From: Termitomyces sp. T153
Taxonomy: Eukaryota; Basidiomycota; Agaricomycetes; Agaricales; Lyophyllaceae
DNA: 64,000 bases
NCBI GenBank assembly: GCA_018296165.2
Contig: JACKQL020000055.1
Coordinates: forward strand, 1-64,000
Reading direction: 5' to 3'
The notes beneath the pieces are model-generated. The model was not told the origin of the DNA and ran no database searches. It worked only from the letters and a program-made list of their open reading frames with translations. Positions 21,684-32,969 of the stretch are shown one piece after another (within the stretch, counting starts at the first letter, position 1; each line of letters opens with the position of its first letter). The position numbers were made by a program, and so were the translations under genes.

Positions 21684-24105
21684 TCATCCAGAAGCAAAGG
21701 ACAAATGGCCAACCCACTTATGTTCCCCAGCTTTGTACCAGTTTATACTGAATCCAATAGTGACAACCAAACCTTCAGGTAGCTCAGCATCATTATTTTT
21801 ATACAAATGCCAGCTAGGCAAAGCATTAAAATCAGCAGGCTGAAAATGGAAAGGCCTTCCCATCTCATTTTGACCATTGTAAATAGGCACTATAGTATGT
21901 AAGAACAAGGAACAATGGATTTATAACAGTGCAGTACCTCACTGATCAAACTCAATGATGGGCTTGTACACATCTGACACTAGCAGAAGTAAAAATGGGT
22001 GCATTGACCTCCATGAACATAGAATTGTTAAGGCCAACAGATGCAGGGCAATTCTTTCATGGTGTTGCATATCCACCATCTGAACAATGTTACTTAAGCT
22101 GAAACACACAAGAGGATGCAGATTACATACCATTGTTGTACTTGGGTGTCTTACCCTCTCCTTGGGATACAAATGCAATGCCATGGCTGGAAATGGTGCT
22201 GCAAATCCCATCTGGCAAATTCATAACTTGGTGAAGCACAGCAAACTGTTGAAGGGATTCCTGATGGAATTCATACACTTCCAATCTATGCTGTCCATAC
22301 TTCTCAGTGGATCCTCCAACAGCAACAGAACTATGTATCAAGTGAGAAGTAGATACCATGCCAGAAGACAAAGAAACACAAAAAGGTCTGGACTGGTCAT
22401 AGAGGGCCAGATGTTTATTGTTACAATGAAGATCTCTAGGATCTATTCTTGCTAGATGGATGTAGAATCCATGGCAAACAAAGAGAAGACCATGGGACAG
22501 AGAGCTATATCATAGTGAAATAATAGAAACAGACATGCAAATTGTAGACACACACCCAGTTTTCTGAACTCATATGCTGCATGACCATGCAGATATGGGA
22601 ATAACAAAGCTTTCTGTCACTGTTATACTTGTTGTATCCAAAAGGCTGCACTTTAAGCTGCTTTCTGTAGGACAGAAAGTGAAGACAACAGAATCTGATA
22701 AAATTTATGAGGCAACCAACATACTGTAGATGTGGCAGACCCTTGTAACTAGGTTTCATGAAATCCTCTTGATATTGTGGCTGCATGATGGTATATTCAG
22801 CCAACCTATCAGTCAGATCAGTAGAGCCATCCAATTTGAGGGAATAAATAAGTCCAGATCATTTTCCCAGAAGAGTTAGAGTAAAAAAAAAATGAACTTA
22901 CTTGTCACAACTACCAAGGTCTTTGCTAGACATATCAGCAGTATGAATAAGTAAGGGGCTGGCTGCAACAGAGGAAATAGCAGGGACACTCAACCCAACA
23001 TCAGAAGATATATTTTCAATGAAAGGGTCATCATCAATGACAAAATCAGACATATTGTCACTCTGATAACCTCTGACCTGTTCATATTTGTCTTCATCAT
23101 TGTTGTTAGCATCCATAGCAGCAAGAGGCCTGGAAGCCAGACATTTGTGGAGACTACAGAATGTATATAAGTTAATAAACAGCTGATGCAACATTAACAG
23201 TACAACTCACTTGGAAACAACAGGTAATTCCTCATCAGAATCTGAAGATATTGTCACAGGACTACTAGGAGAGAGAGGTACAATGTTTGCATCTGCATCA
23301 ATAACAGGGCTGGATGGTTTAGCCTTTACTGCAGGATAGACCCACATAACAGTGGATGGCTTTTTGAGTGTGACAGTCAGCAATTGCAGTGTCTGAAGAG
23401 CCTTATGGGTCACAGCATGCATGTGGCTGCATTATGATCAGACAATTCTAAGGTACTGGTATTACCCACAATGTACACAGGATGCCCAACAGGGGTCAAT
23501 TCAGAATCATCAGCATTTAAACTGGCCAATGCATGACTATAGAACCAGTCAATATCATGTTGTCAAGAAAATAACAAACATACAGAACAGGCATGTCAAT
23601 AACTGCAGCCTCAACTGTCTTCTTCTTCTTAGGGAAAGGAGTTGAAGAAGAACTCTCCAGACTGATAGAGGCAAGAATAAGCAAATACATGACTGCAACA
23701 GCTAAAAAAATACATGCCTCTTGGGGACAAGCAGAGCTTTATGCTTAGTAGGCAACCCATCAATGCTATGTATAAATATATGTGATATAAGCAACCACTG
23801 AATTGGCATGACTTGAAGTATAAGTGCATGCAAAATTTGAAGAGTCACCCAAAGCTGTTGCAACATCAACAGGCAATTCAGAGACATTGTCAAATATGCT
23901 AGAGAAATGTGAGTCATTATAGACATGTTGGAAGGACATATAACACAATGATGTACAACTGGAGTTGGTCTTCATTCCTGGGGATATAGACATCAATATC
24001 AATAATAGGGGACAACACAGTGGAACAGACTGACAAAGACTTCAACTGTTGTGCAAGAGACCTCACTTTCAAGGGACTAGATTTTGCTTGCTTGCATGGA
24101 GGCAT
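21684..24105 (-). pseudogene. Remnant of a multi-copy agaricomycete gene family (unknown function)
   Basis: Minus-strand pieces occur in consistent order. MPPCKQAKSSPLKVRSLAQQ at 24,105 looks like a start. Ser-rich pieces follow with PVIDADANIVPLSPSSPVTI and SDFVIDDDPFIENISSD. Then come DGSTDLTDRLAEYTIMQPQY with YKGLPHLQ (about 22,800), EFHQESLQQFAVL with SHGIAFVSQGEGK (about 22,250), and PIYNGQNEMGRPFHFQPADF with NALPSWHLYKNNDAELPEG (about 21,880). I recall uncharacterised mushroom proteins that exist in many copies with this layout, including a late PADF-LPSW segment followed by a hydrophobic strand. Function is unknown. Several introns are likely, and I did not find one continuous intact frame, so it is called degraded. 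Confidence 0.45.
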
Positions 24106-24956
24106 AGTGAACTTGACACATATTAGACAGATACAGATGCAAGGGGTAGAGAGAAGGACAGGATACAGGAGTACAGAGTCAATGCTGCCAGACCAAACAC
24201 CTTATTATACAGAGGAGGACAATGTATTAAAAAGGATAATTAATTTACAAAGAGTAAAAAGATAATGAATACAAAGAATCAGGGCAGGGTAATTAGAACA
24301 TTATATGACATAAATCCACATATGAAATGAACAGCCAAAGATGCAATGACAGCTAACAATACAGGACCCCATATCAGTATATTCTGCTAGATGACATGTC
24401 AAAGGACAGAGCGATTCATATGAAGAATAAAGATACTTTAATGAAATTCAATGGCAAAGCAAAAGAAGGCAGCATAGCACAAAAAAAGAAAAGAGTACAC
24501 AGTAAAGCACTGTTAATAGATGTACAGAGAGAAAACATAAAATAGAAGACTCCAAGAGAATCACCAAACAAGCCAACTGTGAGACAGCAAAACAAGGGAA
24601 TAAGGCAAACACAACAGGCCTGTCAGAAGCAATCAATGACAGATGTCCACATTGGAAGCAATGTGAGACATGAAGCAATGTGAGCAATTGAAATGATTCA
24701 CTGATTCACAGAAGAAAACAGAGAGAAGCAAGGCAACAGGAATGCCACAGAAATGAGACCAACACATGCATAGTGAATTGCACATTGTTAGTCAAGACAT
24801 GACAGCAACACAAGAATCAGAACAGGACACCTATCAACTGAGGGACAAGAACCAGTACACAGTTTGAATTGTCTATAAGCACACAGTAGATTCAGTACAC
24901 AAATATAATGTTACCTAAATGTACCAAAGATCATCTGCTTGATATGACACTGTACC
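24106..24956. other. Intergenic, CpG-poor
   Basis: No gene is supported. Purine-rich plus strand gives long but low-complexity ORFs on the minus strand (CFLSVHLLTVLYCVLFSFFV), which I treat as compositional. Confidence 0.45.
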
Positions 24957-26087
24957 ATGCTCCACAGGTCATGGTGTTGGCCAAGGACTATGACAAAGCA
25001 AGAGCCAGTGAGTAAAATGTTTGGTCATACTAAATATTCATTACTATTAATACTATCTTGCCTTGGTTTAATGTCAGAGACTGCACTTGAGCAAGCAATT
25101 ATTAACCATGAAGAGGATGAAATGATGCTCACCAACATTGCCAGTGTAAGTTCAGTAGAGGTGAGCACTGCCATTGCATACTGACTAAGAACAAGGATCC
25201 TTCATGGGCAGAAGCAGTACAAATCAAAGAGATTGCAAACCCACAGACATGGAGATTGGTGTACATTCATGAAGATGGAGAGATTTTGGATGAGGAGCTT
25301 ATATTCACCATATATGGTGCCATTACAGACAAAGATTTACTCCCTCTTAAAAAGGATGTGCATATGAGGTCAGTTAAGACAGTCAAATGTCAGATACAAA
25401 GAGCTGACTTACAAGGTCAGTGATTACAAATGCATAAAATACATGAAACAATCAGTCAAGCTTGACATACTCAGGACTCAACATTTCAAAGATGCAATAA
25501 AGAGTGCTGGGTTGATATGTGACTATTTTGTTTGTGAGTTTGCTGAAGGCTGACTTGAATGTTGGCAGGATGCCTACATAGGCCAGGACACAGACACATT
25601 GACGTTACAAACCATTCATTCATGCCAACATCAGAGGCTTCATTGAACAAAGGGCTTCATTGAACAAAGAGCATCATCCATTGAACAGGGACTTGGACCC
25701 ATACAGACTTACTAAGAGGATACTTCCCAAAGGTTTCATGGTAACTGAGGACAACATAGTTCAGTATTCCAGAGCAAGATTAGGCAAAGATGGCAAGCAA
25801 ATGTAGGTAAATCTCATATCTAAATATATATATATATATATATATAAAGAGAAAACACAAGATTAAATGAATATATGTTACAGGTACAAATTATGCAAAC
25901 TGGAAAGATTCAGAACAGGAGACATAGTAGCTGTTCAACTATCATTCCAGGTCATCAATCAGAGCAGAGGCAAACTGAAAATGCTCCTAGTATTGAGGTC
26001 CATTACACTCATCAATGAGAGCTTCAGATCAGTAAGCACATGTCACCAGAATCAAATGTATGGAATGACACACATATATCTATATAG
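24957..26087 (+). pseudogene. Decayed plus-strand gene of unknown family
   Basis: Plus-strand coding-like pieces are separated by plausible introns. MSETALEQAIINHEEDEMML lies at about 25,075. DPSWAEAVQIKEIANPQTWR continuing to YIHEDGEILDEELIFTIYG lies at about 25,195-25,320. CDYFVCEFAEG is followed by TGA at 25551-25553 and then LECWQDAYIGQDTDTLT. ILPKGFMVTEDNIVQYSRAR, a GTAGG...ACAG intron over an (AT)n tract, and CKLERFRTGDIVAVQLSFQV complete it. The order and the RTGDIVAVQ strand resemble another uncharacterised multi-copy mushroom family. The stop is again TGA at a place where CGA fits. Function is unknown. Confidence 0.4.
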
Positions 26088-26800
26088 CTGACCCCACAAT
26101 CTAACAATTCAGCACAGAGTGGGGGTAAGCTAAAGCAGAAGCTCAGGGAGATAGTGAGTGATGTCTTGCACAGAATGGAGGTTGACTTAGCTTGATGTAC
26201 CAAAGAACCATATGGCCACCTATAGTTCCAGGATAATACTGTAAAGCCATACATAAATATAACATTGGCAGGCATGAACATGCCTCAACATCAATGAGAT
26301 TGACTGCCAAAGAAATGCAGGGGTTACTATGCTATTCAGCTGATCCAGATTACACAATCCATTGCTGTAGCAATGGCTGACCAATCAAACCACCTTTTGT
26401 TAATCAGATTACATCATCCATTGCTGCAGCTGCACATGACTAAGCAATCCAGTGTTTTTTGTGTAAATAATGCAAAGTGAACACAATTATAAAATTAGCT
26501 CACCCAGATTACACAATCCATAACAGAGCTGATCCAATGCCCACACATCCCTCACAACAACATTGATGGTAGTTGGTTTCTGACAACTCACAGTCATGTG
26601 TTTGTCACATAAAAATACATCTCCTCCTGTGCCTCCTTCCAGAGACATCACACCCAGAGTACACAATCCATTGCTGTATTGCCAGATGACTGATTGACTG
26701 TTAAAGTGTTTTTGTTAATCAGATTACACAATCCATTGTTGGTAACAGTAGCTGACCAATCAACCCAGTGTTTTTGTTAAGTATTTGATCTCAAATAACA
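26088..26800. repeat. Dispersed copies of a CAGATTACACAATCCATTGCTG word
   Basis: CAGATTACACAATCCATTGCTG or a close variant occurs near 26,346, 26,405, 26,505, 26,658 and 26,720. It is often followed by GCTGACCAATCAA(A/C)CC and TTTTTGTTAATCAGATTACA. Spacing is irregular (about 60-150 bases), so this is a decayed tandem or nested repeat rather than a regular satellite. No coding sequence is seen. Confidence 0.75.
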
Positions 26801-27092
26801 AAAAGTTGACACATTTTAAATTTACCTTCATAAATTCAAATTGTTTCAATGAACACTGACATGTTGCAAAAGTGTACTGAGAGAAATACAATATATATAT
26901 TGTACATACACCACAATCAAAGAATGGAAAGTAAATGAGAATAAAGAAAGACAAAACAAAATAAATGGAAACAAAAAAATACAAAAGGAAAAATAAATAT
27001 AAAAACAATAAGAAAGAACTCATCTGTTGTTTCCATTAATTAGCTGGTGGTTCATAGCTGGAATGAGCAAGGGATAGCCAGAATGGAGCAAA
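26801..27092. other. AT-rich spacer
   Basis: An A-rich plus strand runs between the dispersed repeat and the 89-bp minisatellite. No feature is supported. Confidence 0.5.
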
Positions 27093-27628
27093 AATTAAAA
27101 AACTGAGGACAAGAAGGAATACTCAGGAATAGCCATAGCCAGTGGTGATAGTTGAAGGGAGTGAATATTGAGGACAATACAGGAATAGCCAGTGGTCATA
27201 GCCAGAAGGAGTAAAAATCAAGGATAGCCAGTGGTAATAGCCAAAGGGAGCAAAAATCAAGGACAAGACAGGAATAGCCAGTGGTCATAGCTGGAAGGAG
27301 TAAAAATTGAGGATAGCCAGTGGTAATAGCTGAAGGGAGCAAAAATTGAGGACAAGACAGGATTAGTCAGTGGTCATAGCCAGAAGGAGTAAAAATCAAG
27401 GATAGCTAGTGGTAATAGCCAGAGGGAGCAAAAATCGAGGACAAGACAGGAATAGCCAGTGGTCATAGCCAGAAGGAGTAAAAATTGAGGATAGCTGGTG
27501 GTAATAGCCGAAGGGAGCAAAAATTGAGGACAAGACAGGAATAACCAGTGGTCATAGCTGGAAGGAGTAAAAATCAAGGATAGCCGGTGGTAATAGCCAG
27601 AGGGAGCAAAAATCGAGGACAAGAAAAA
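27093..27628. repeat. 89-bp minisatellite, about six copies
   Basis: GGAATAGCCAGTGGTCATAG starts at 27182, 27271, 27360, 27449 and 27538, exactly 89 bases apart, with a degenerate copy before 27182. Each unit consists of two related half-repeats: (GGAATAGCCAGTGGTCATAG, AAGGAGTAAAAATCAA) and (GGATAGCCAGTGGTAATAG, AGGGAGCAAAAATCAAGGAC). The array ends at 27,628, exactly where normal CpG density resumes, and a CACGTG site appears soon after. Reverse-strand ORFs across it are repeat translations. Confidence 0.93.
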
Positions 27629-28831
27629 GATACCCGGTCAGACCAGATCACGTGCATAAAAACATCACGTGGGATCAAAAATCGAGGACAAAATTTGGCG
27701 CTTGAAGATGGAGTAAAAGCCTCGGCTACTTCGTAGACCTCGAAACAGCGCTGGTTATATCACGACTATGCTGTAACTACAGGCTGTTGTTATAATAAAT
27801 GGACGGTATAGCCTGCAGTGCAGGTGTATTGAGTGTAAAGAAGAGAAGTACATCGAAAACTATCACTATGTATTATGTGCATTAGTTATCGAAAGGTGTC
27901 CGTGCCAAATCATACCTTTAACAACAGCAGAGGTCGTAGAGTTCAATGAGGAAAAAAGTGAAGTTGCAACAGGTAATCTGTCATATGGATTCCATAGGCC
28001 TTCATGATCACCTGCATCCGAATTGTAATATATTGAAATCTATCACCACAGTGTATCGTGGTATGCTCACGGCCACCTACAGTACCCTCCTGGCAAACTC
28101 ACGGCAAACTCATGGCAAACTCATGGCACTCATGGTATATACACGGCACTCGCAGTAAATTCACAGCACTCACAGTACCATCATAATACCATCACTGCAC
28201 AACCACGGTAGATCTAGAAATATTACAGTTACAGTACATTCACAATACTCATGCTTGTAACATCAAGCTGTGCAAGAATTGGAATAACCTAATATACATG
28301 TGCTGTGCTGACTAATCTCATGACAAGCCACCTCAAAATCAAGCAAAAATACTGAGATATAGATAAAAGTCCTCTTCTGGAGAGCCTGGCTTTTTCAACA
28401 TATAGATAGACCAGATCTATCAGATCACATTGATGTGGATGCCAATTGTCTCTATCATATGAAGGAGATGTTCGAGCATCCAGAATGCGACTTCTATGCA
28501 GACACATCACTGCCATAACTCTAGTCATGGTTTCACACAGTAGTCCATGGTCACCTACACTCACTGGGTACAGGGGACAATATCCCTGCCCAAGCCTGAA
28601 TGACGGCTTGTGGCGACCTGGCCTTTTGAGGCTCGGCTCAGGCGGCTTCAGGCTTTGGGCCGAACCGGGCAGAACACTAGTATATACCGACCTTCACCCA
28701 CCCATCACGTGGGAACAGAACTCTAAAGGTGTATTGTGGATTATATATCAAAGACCTCGGTATCAACTTCTCCATACATTCCTAAAATCCCATCTCAACA
28801 ACCTATTTACCACGCTTGGGCAGCCCTGAAC
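27629..28831. other. Intergenic upstream of 7-TM gene
   Basis: CpG is normal again. CACGTG words occur at about 27,650, 27,668 and 28,707. A run of near-repeats GGCAAACTCA(C/T)GGCAAACTC and CACGGCACTC lies at about 28,085-28,170. Around 28,600-28,670 the sequence is GC-rich and purine-skewed. No gene is supported. Confidence 0.5.
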
Positions 28832-30081
28832 ATGACATCGTTCGGTATCGTCCAGGCAAGACTCTGTGCCTTTTTTACAGAGAGTGTTTTCCTAGGGGTG
28901 TATCTAGTCACCTTATTCTACACTCTGGAAGCTCTCACAACGACAAGGTCGAAATGGAGGAGGTTTTCCGAGATCAATTATCCAATGGCCATTGTTGTCC
29001 TTATTATGTTTTATAACACGGCGATGAACAGTATTACAAGCCTCGTCATTTTTTGGCGGGCCTTTGTGCTCGATCCTCCTGGAGGTGCCATGATTAGTTT
29101 TGAGCAAATCACTAATTGGGCAGTCGTCATGAAGGTAACCACTTCGAACTATGTTATCTTCTTCTGACTGAGTATGGTCTATATAGACTGCGGTACTCGT
29201 TTTTCAATCCACTGCTGGTGATGGGATGCTGGTGATATTATCCGGCGGTCTGCACACATCTTGTCATTACTTATGTCTACTTATCAGATCTATCGATGTT
29301 GGATCCTCTATCACCGATCGTTGCTTCCAGTAGCATTCTCAATTGTACTCTGGCTTGGTGGTACTGCGTGTTCCATTGCTGTTATCTTTTTTGAAAGCAC
29401 ATCAAAGACACATGCACTTGTGGACTCAACTGTCTTCTACCCATTTTCAGTGGCATTCTGGGCATCAACGGTAGTCCTGAACATTATAACTACCAGTATG
29501 TTTCTACATGGGCAGCAAGATGACAGGATATTGACACGAGATACAGCTTTGATAATCCTCCCCGTGTGGAGAGCAGTGCACGCTTCTGAAAATTTTGGAT
29601 TCGGTCAATATGGGCACAAAAATCGGTTAAAGCTCATCATGCACATCATCTTGGAATCTGGCTTGCTCTACACCACCGTCGCATTTATGACGTTTGTGAC
29701 ATACACTGTGAAACACAATTCGCTGTATGTTATTTCATGTGCAGTGCGTATGCGATGTTTCTATCTCCTGATGTTTCTTAGTATATTCCCTGATTCTAGC
29801 TAGTCCCTATTACTGGTATTGCTTTCAACCTCATCATCATCAGAACCTCTGTGGCAGCCGAGACAGCAACTTTAACCACCCTAAATGACCATAGTACCCG
29901 TCAGCCCTTCAAGCTCACCACACTACACAAGAAGCGTATGAATAACGCCGAAGATAATCATGTCCAGATCTTGGTGACGAAAGATACAACACATGATTTA
30001 TATCCAGGAACACGGGTTGATCCCATCAAGTCAAGCTCCCAGGAATTCAAGACGAGGACGGAGCTAGCATCAGAGTTGTGA
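28832..30081 (+). CDS. Seven-TM membrane protein, agaricomycete family
   Basis: The exons are 28832-29134, 29187-29231, 29288-29495, 29547-29743 and 29800-30081; all introns are GT-AG of 51-56 nt and the frame is open throughout. Seven hydrophobic segments are visible: FFTESVFLGVYLVTLFYTL; MAIVVLIMFYNTAMNSITSL; AVLVFQSTAGDGML spliced to IYRCWILY; LPVAFSIVLWLGGTACSIAV; FYPFSVAFWASTVVLNIITT; IMHIILESGLLYTTVAFMTF; and ISCALVPITGIAFNLIIIRT. The tail (AETATLTTLNDH ... ELASEL) is hydrophilic and presumably cytoplasmic. The start MTSFGIVQARLCAFF matches the usual beginning of this mushroom-specific family as I recall it. A receptor-like role is often assumed from the 7-TM shape, but no ligand or G-protein motif is visible. 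Confidence 0.85.
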
Positions 30082-31751
30082 CAAGGTTAACGGTCAATAA
30101 ACGGTGATAGAAGAGAACATAATAATGTAGGTTTGATAAGACGTTGATATCAAACGTGCCCCGACTTGTATTCTCAATCCAAAATTCATTGATAATGCGC
30201 TAGACTACCCATTGTTAGCAACTAGGAACGATGAAGTAAGATGACCAGTGACACACAGCTATCTTCGTATGATCTAGTGCATGTACTTAAAATTGAGAAT
30301 TCTATGCAGATTCAATCAGGAAGGACTTGCCGAGTTCTCCTTTATCCATTCTGTTTCAGAGTCTCTTCTTTCCCACTAATTTAGACGCACATCGCGCTGT
30401 GGAGCTCGATTTGTTGTCCAACTTGCTTTGATCACGACCAATTCATGCCCAAATTGACGTCTATTTTCTCACAGCCGGCCGATGACCACGGTGGGTTTCT
30501 TTCTGATCGCAGCATTCTCCAGGAAGTTCAGAAAACTTCTTCGGAGATTACTTGTAGAGTAGAACTTCTTTCTAGTAAGGTATGCGCGAACCCGTGGGTG
30601 ACGGATGGCTTATTGACCTTTGACCCCGACCCGTTCAACACTGCGGGTCATAAGATATGCCTTGCAGCTATCCATTGAAGGTAACGGTATACGTTGCGAG
30701 ATTCTTGGTAAAGATTTCAGTTTTTTTTTTTCAGATTACTCTTGGGTTATCCCACATTTTTGTCCGTAAAAATTGTGTATTGAGCGTGAGCTTTATTCTT
30801 ACATGGTGCCCATGCCACCGCTTTCCAGTATGTCCCGTATGCGCCCCTTGTCCGTAAAAAATGTCTAATCACATGAGTGTTTTTTTTTGGTCGTTCATCT
30901 TTTCTAAGTTGTCTGCAAGATTTTGCCCGCATACTTCTGCCTTCTACTTGTTGTTTCCCTACACCGTAACTTGAACGATAAACCACAAACTCTTATCCTT
31001 GTTTTTTACGATATTTATTTCACAAACTCTTATCCTTGTTTATTTACGATACTTACTTCTCACTTCTCATCGGAAGTTGGAAGCGTAGATGGTTCCGTCA
31101 GATATCTACTGGACGACAGCCCGTTATATATGCAAAGAAACTCCATCTGAAGGACCAAATTTACGATTCGCATCCATACGTTCTCCCCGATCTCACCGCA
31201 GCAAGATGTCATATTTCTCATCTTATTGATGTTCTACTCCGTGACGGACTCGACAGACAGTAGGTAGAATGACACATCAGTCAGACCTTTCTTCTGTTAT
31301 AGACAATCAACGATGTGGAAACATGGGCGGTAGTACACACCCTTTACAAAGGTATCAACACGTTCTGATTCATATGACGATCGTTCTAGGTCCCGGTCCC
31401 TTCGTTTACCAACTTGTGCAATAGTTCTCGCAGCCTGTTTCAATTGTCGAACACTTGGTTATCTTGATCACTAATATACAATAAGCTTCATCCTCTGTAC
31501 ATTCTTACTTACAATAACTAAATTCAACAGCTGACCGTACGTACATAGATTTCAATCACATAGCAACGTCATCAAATGGTGTTTGAATATATATAAGTAG
31601 ACTGAATGAATTGCTGAACATTACATTACAGAGTTACGCTACCGTCATCGGTGGCATACCCAAGTATCCTTCGAAAATCATCGAAATCATTAGTATGAGT
31701 GTGTACTAGAAAGCATCAGAAGGAAGAATGATTATGACCTAGCGATAGTGG
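30082..31751. other. Gene-poor interval with unassigned ORFs
   Basis: Plus-strand ORF 30445-30678 (LSDRSILQEVQKTSSEITCR) and ORF 31036-31263 (LPDLTAARCHISHLIDVLLR) have coding-like composition but no family I know and no clean splice path between them. A decayed gene is possible. Otherwise nothing is seen. Confidence 0.4.
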
Positions 31752-32969
31752 CTACCGGACAGCCAGATATAGGCCTTCAATGGCAACATTAGCCTGCCAG
31801 ATACCTAACTTCCTAACAGCCCTAAGAGCAGCGGGAGCGGGAAGCACGAGTATCAAGGCAGGCAGGATGAAGATCAGAATGACAAGCGAGAAGACGATGG
31901 TAATGCTAGGTTTGATGACGAGAAAGTAGAAGAGGGCTTGGTAAGAGGTAGGGTCCGTGAACTGAACTCAAGATTAACCAACTGATTGGGAATCCAATAA
32001 GAACGTAAACAAACCATCGCATAGGAGTTTTTGTAGAATGAGCGTTGAGGCAATAGGTCACCAGCTGCGGCGACACCCATTTCAATTTCGGCAGAAGTTG
32101 CCTCTCGTCGGCGAGTAAAGATAGGACGTGGAGGATAGGGTGCAGGGTAGGATAATGGGTAGTGAAATCGAGATTGGAGGTGGAGCTACCTGAAAAGTAA
32201 AAGTCTATTCGTAGAAAGTAGATGAGAAACATACCTCCCCCCTAGCGAAGGCTCGGGCTCCAATGAGGTTAAAGAAGCAGAGTATAGCGCCTAATGGCAA
32301 TGCCATCAGGAGTGTTGTCCCTGCCTTTGAGAGAATGGGCATCAGATAGAGTGAAACCAATTGAATGGAAATAGGGCATACTACAGTAAAGACAAACATA
32401 TAATTCCATGCCGCCAATGCATAGGGAAAGTTGATCACCGCTAGATGGAACAGCGAGCTGTAGTATGCCTTGCATGCGAGGGGCCGGAAGTATTTTCTCC
32501 ATCTGCTCATTTGTCTTCGATTTTGCTGATCCTGCTCGTCTTCACCCGATGAAGGTAGGTATATCTCTCCTAATCCACACGCTTCCTCATCCTCGTAATC
32601 TTCTGCGCGAAATATCGATATCACTGTCTGTGCAAGTGAAGGCGCTACTGAAGTCACACTGCTATGCGAATATGACCGCGGCCGGCCCAGACGCGTGTGG
32701 GAGGGCGTGGCAGGGCCAGTTTGCTCCATAGCTTCTCCTTCGTCCTCATCATGTTCATCCGAGAATGGTTGTGGTCTAATGGGTACCTGCGGAATGCGCG
32801 CGTCTTGGTCTAGAGAAGATAACTGTGCGTGTGGCAAAGTTTGTCGCTGTGGATGCCGGCTAGCACGGCTGCGGCGTCGTTCCCTTGATGGATAGGGAGG
32901 TGGTGGGTCAACAACGACCACAGCGCAGGGCTCTGCAGTGTTAGTTGGCTCTGCATCGCCAACCGCCAT
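31752..32969 (-). CDS. Conserved basidiomycete membrane protein, disordered N-terminus
   Basis: The minus-strand exons are 32969-32235, 32186-32015 and 31961-31752. Introns of 48 and 53 nt are GT-AG and the spliced frame is open. The first ~150 residues are Pro/Ser/Arg-rich and acidic (DPPPPYPSRERRRSRASRH). Then come four hydrophobic segments: INFPYALAAWNYMFVFTVVC, LPLGAILCFFNLIGARAFAR, TSYQALFYFLVIKPSITIVF and LVILIFILPALILVLPAPAA. A loop contains the well-kept RREATSAEIEMGVAAAGDLL and LPQRSFYKNSYAM, and the end is RKLGIWQANVAIEGLYLAVR. The acceptor at 32187 is the second of two closely spaced AG sites; the first would lead to early termination. I recall this architecture from many Agaricomycetes (sometimes annotated as sensor-like). 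Function is unknown. Confidence 0.83.

Noticed and set aside
24448..24687. Hydrophobic minus-strand ORF as a membrane protein
   Set aside because: The plus strand is purine-rich here, which alone makes Leu/Phe/Ser-rich reverse ORFs; no start context or conservation.
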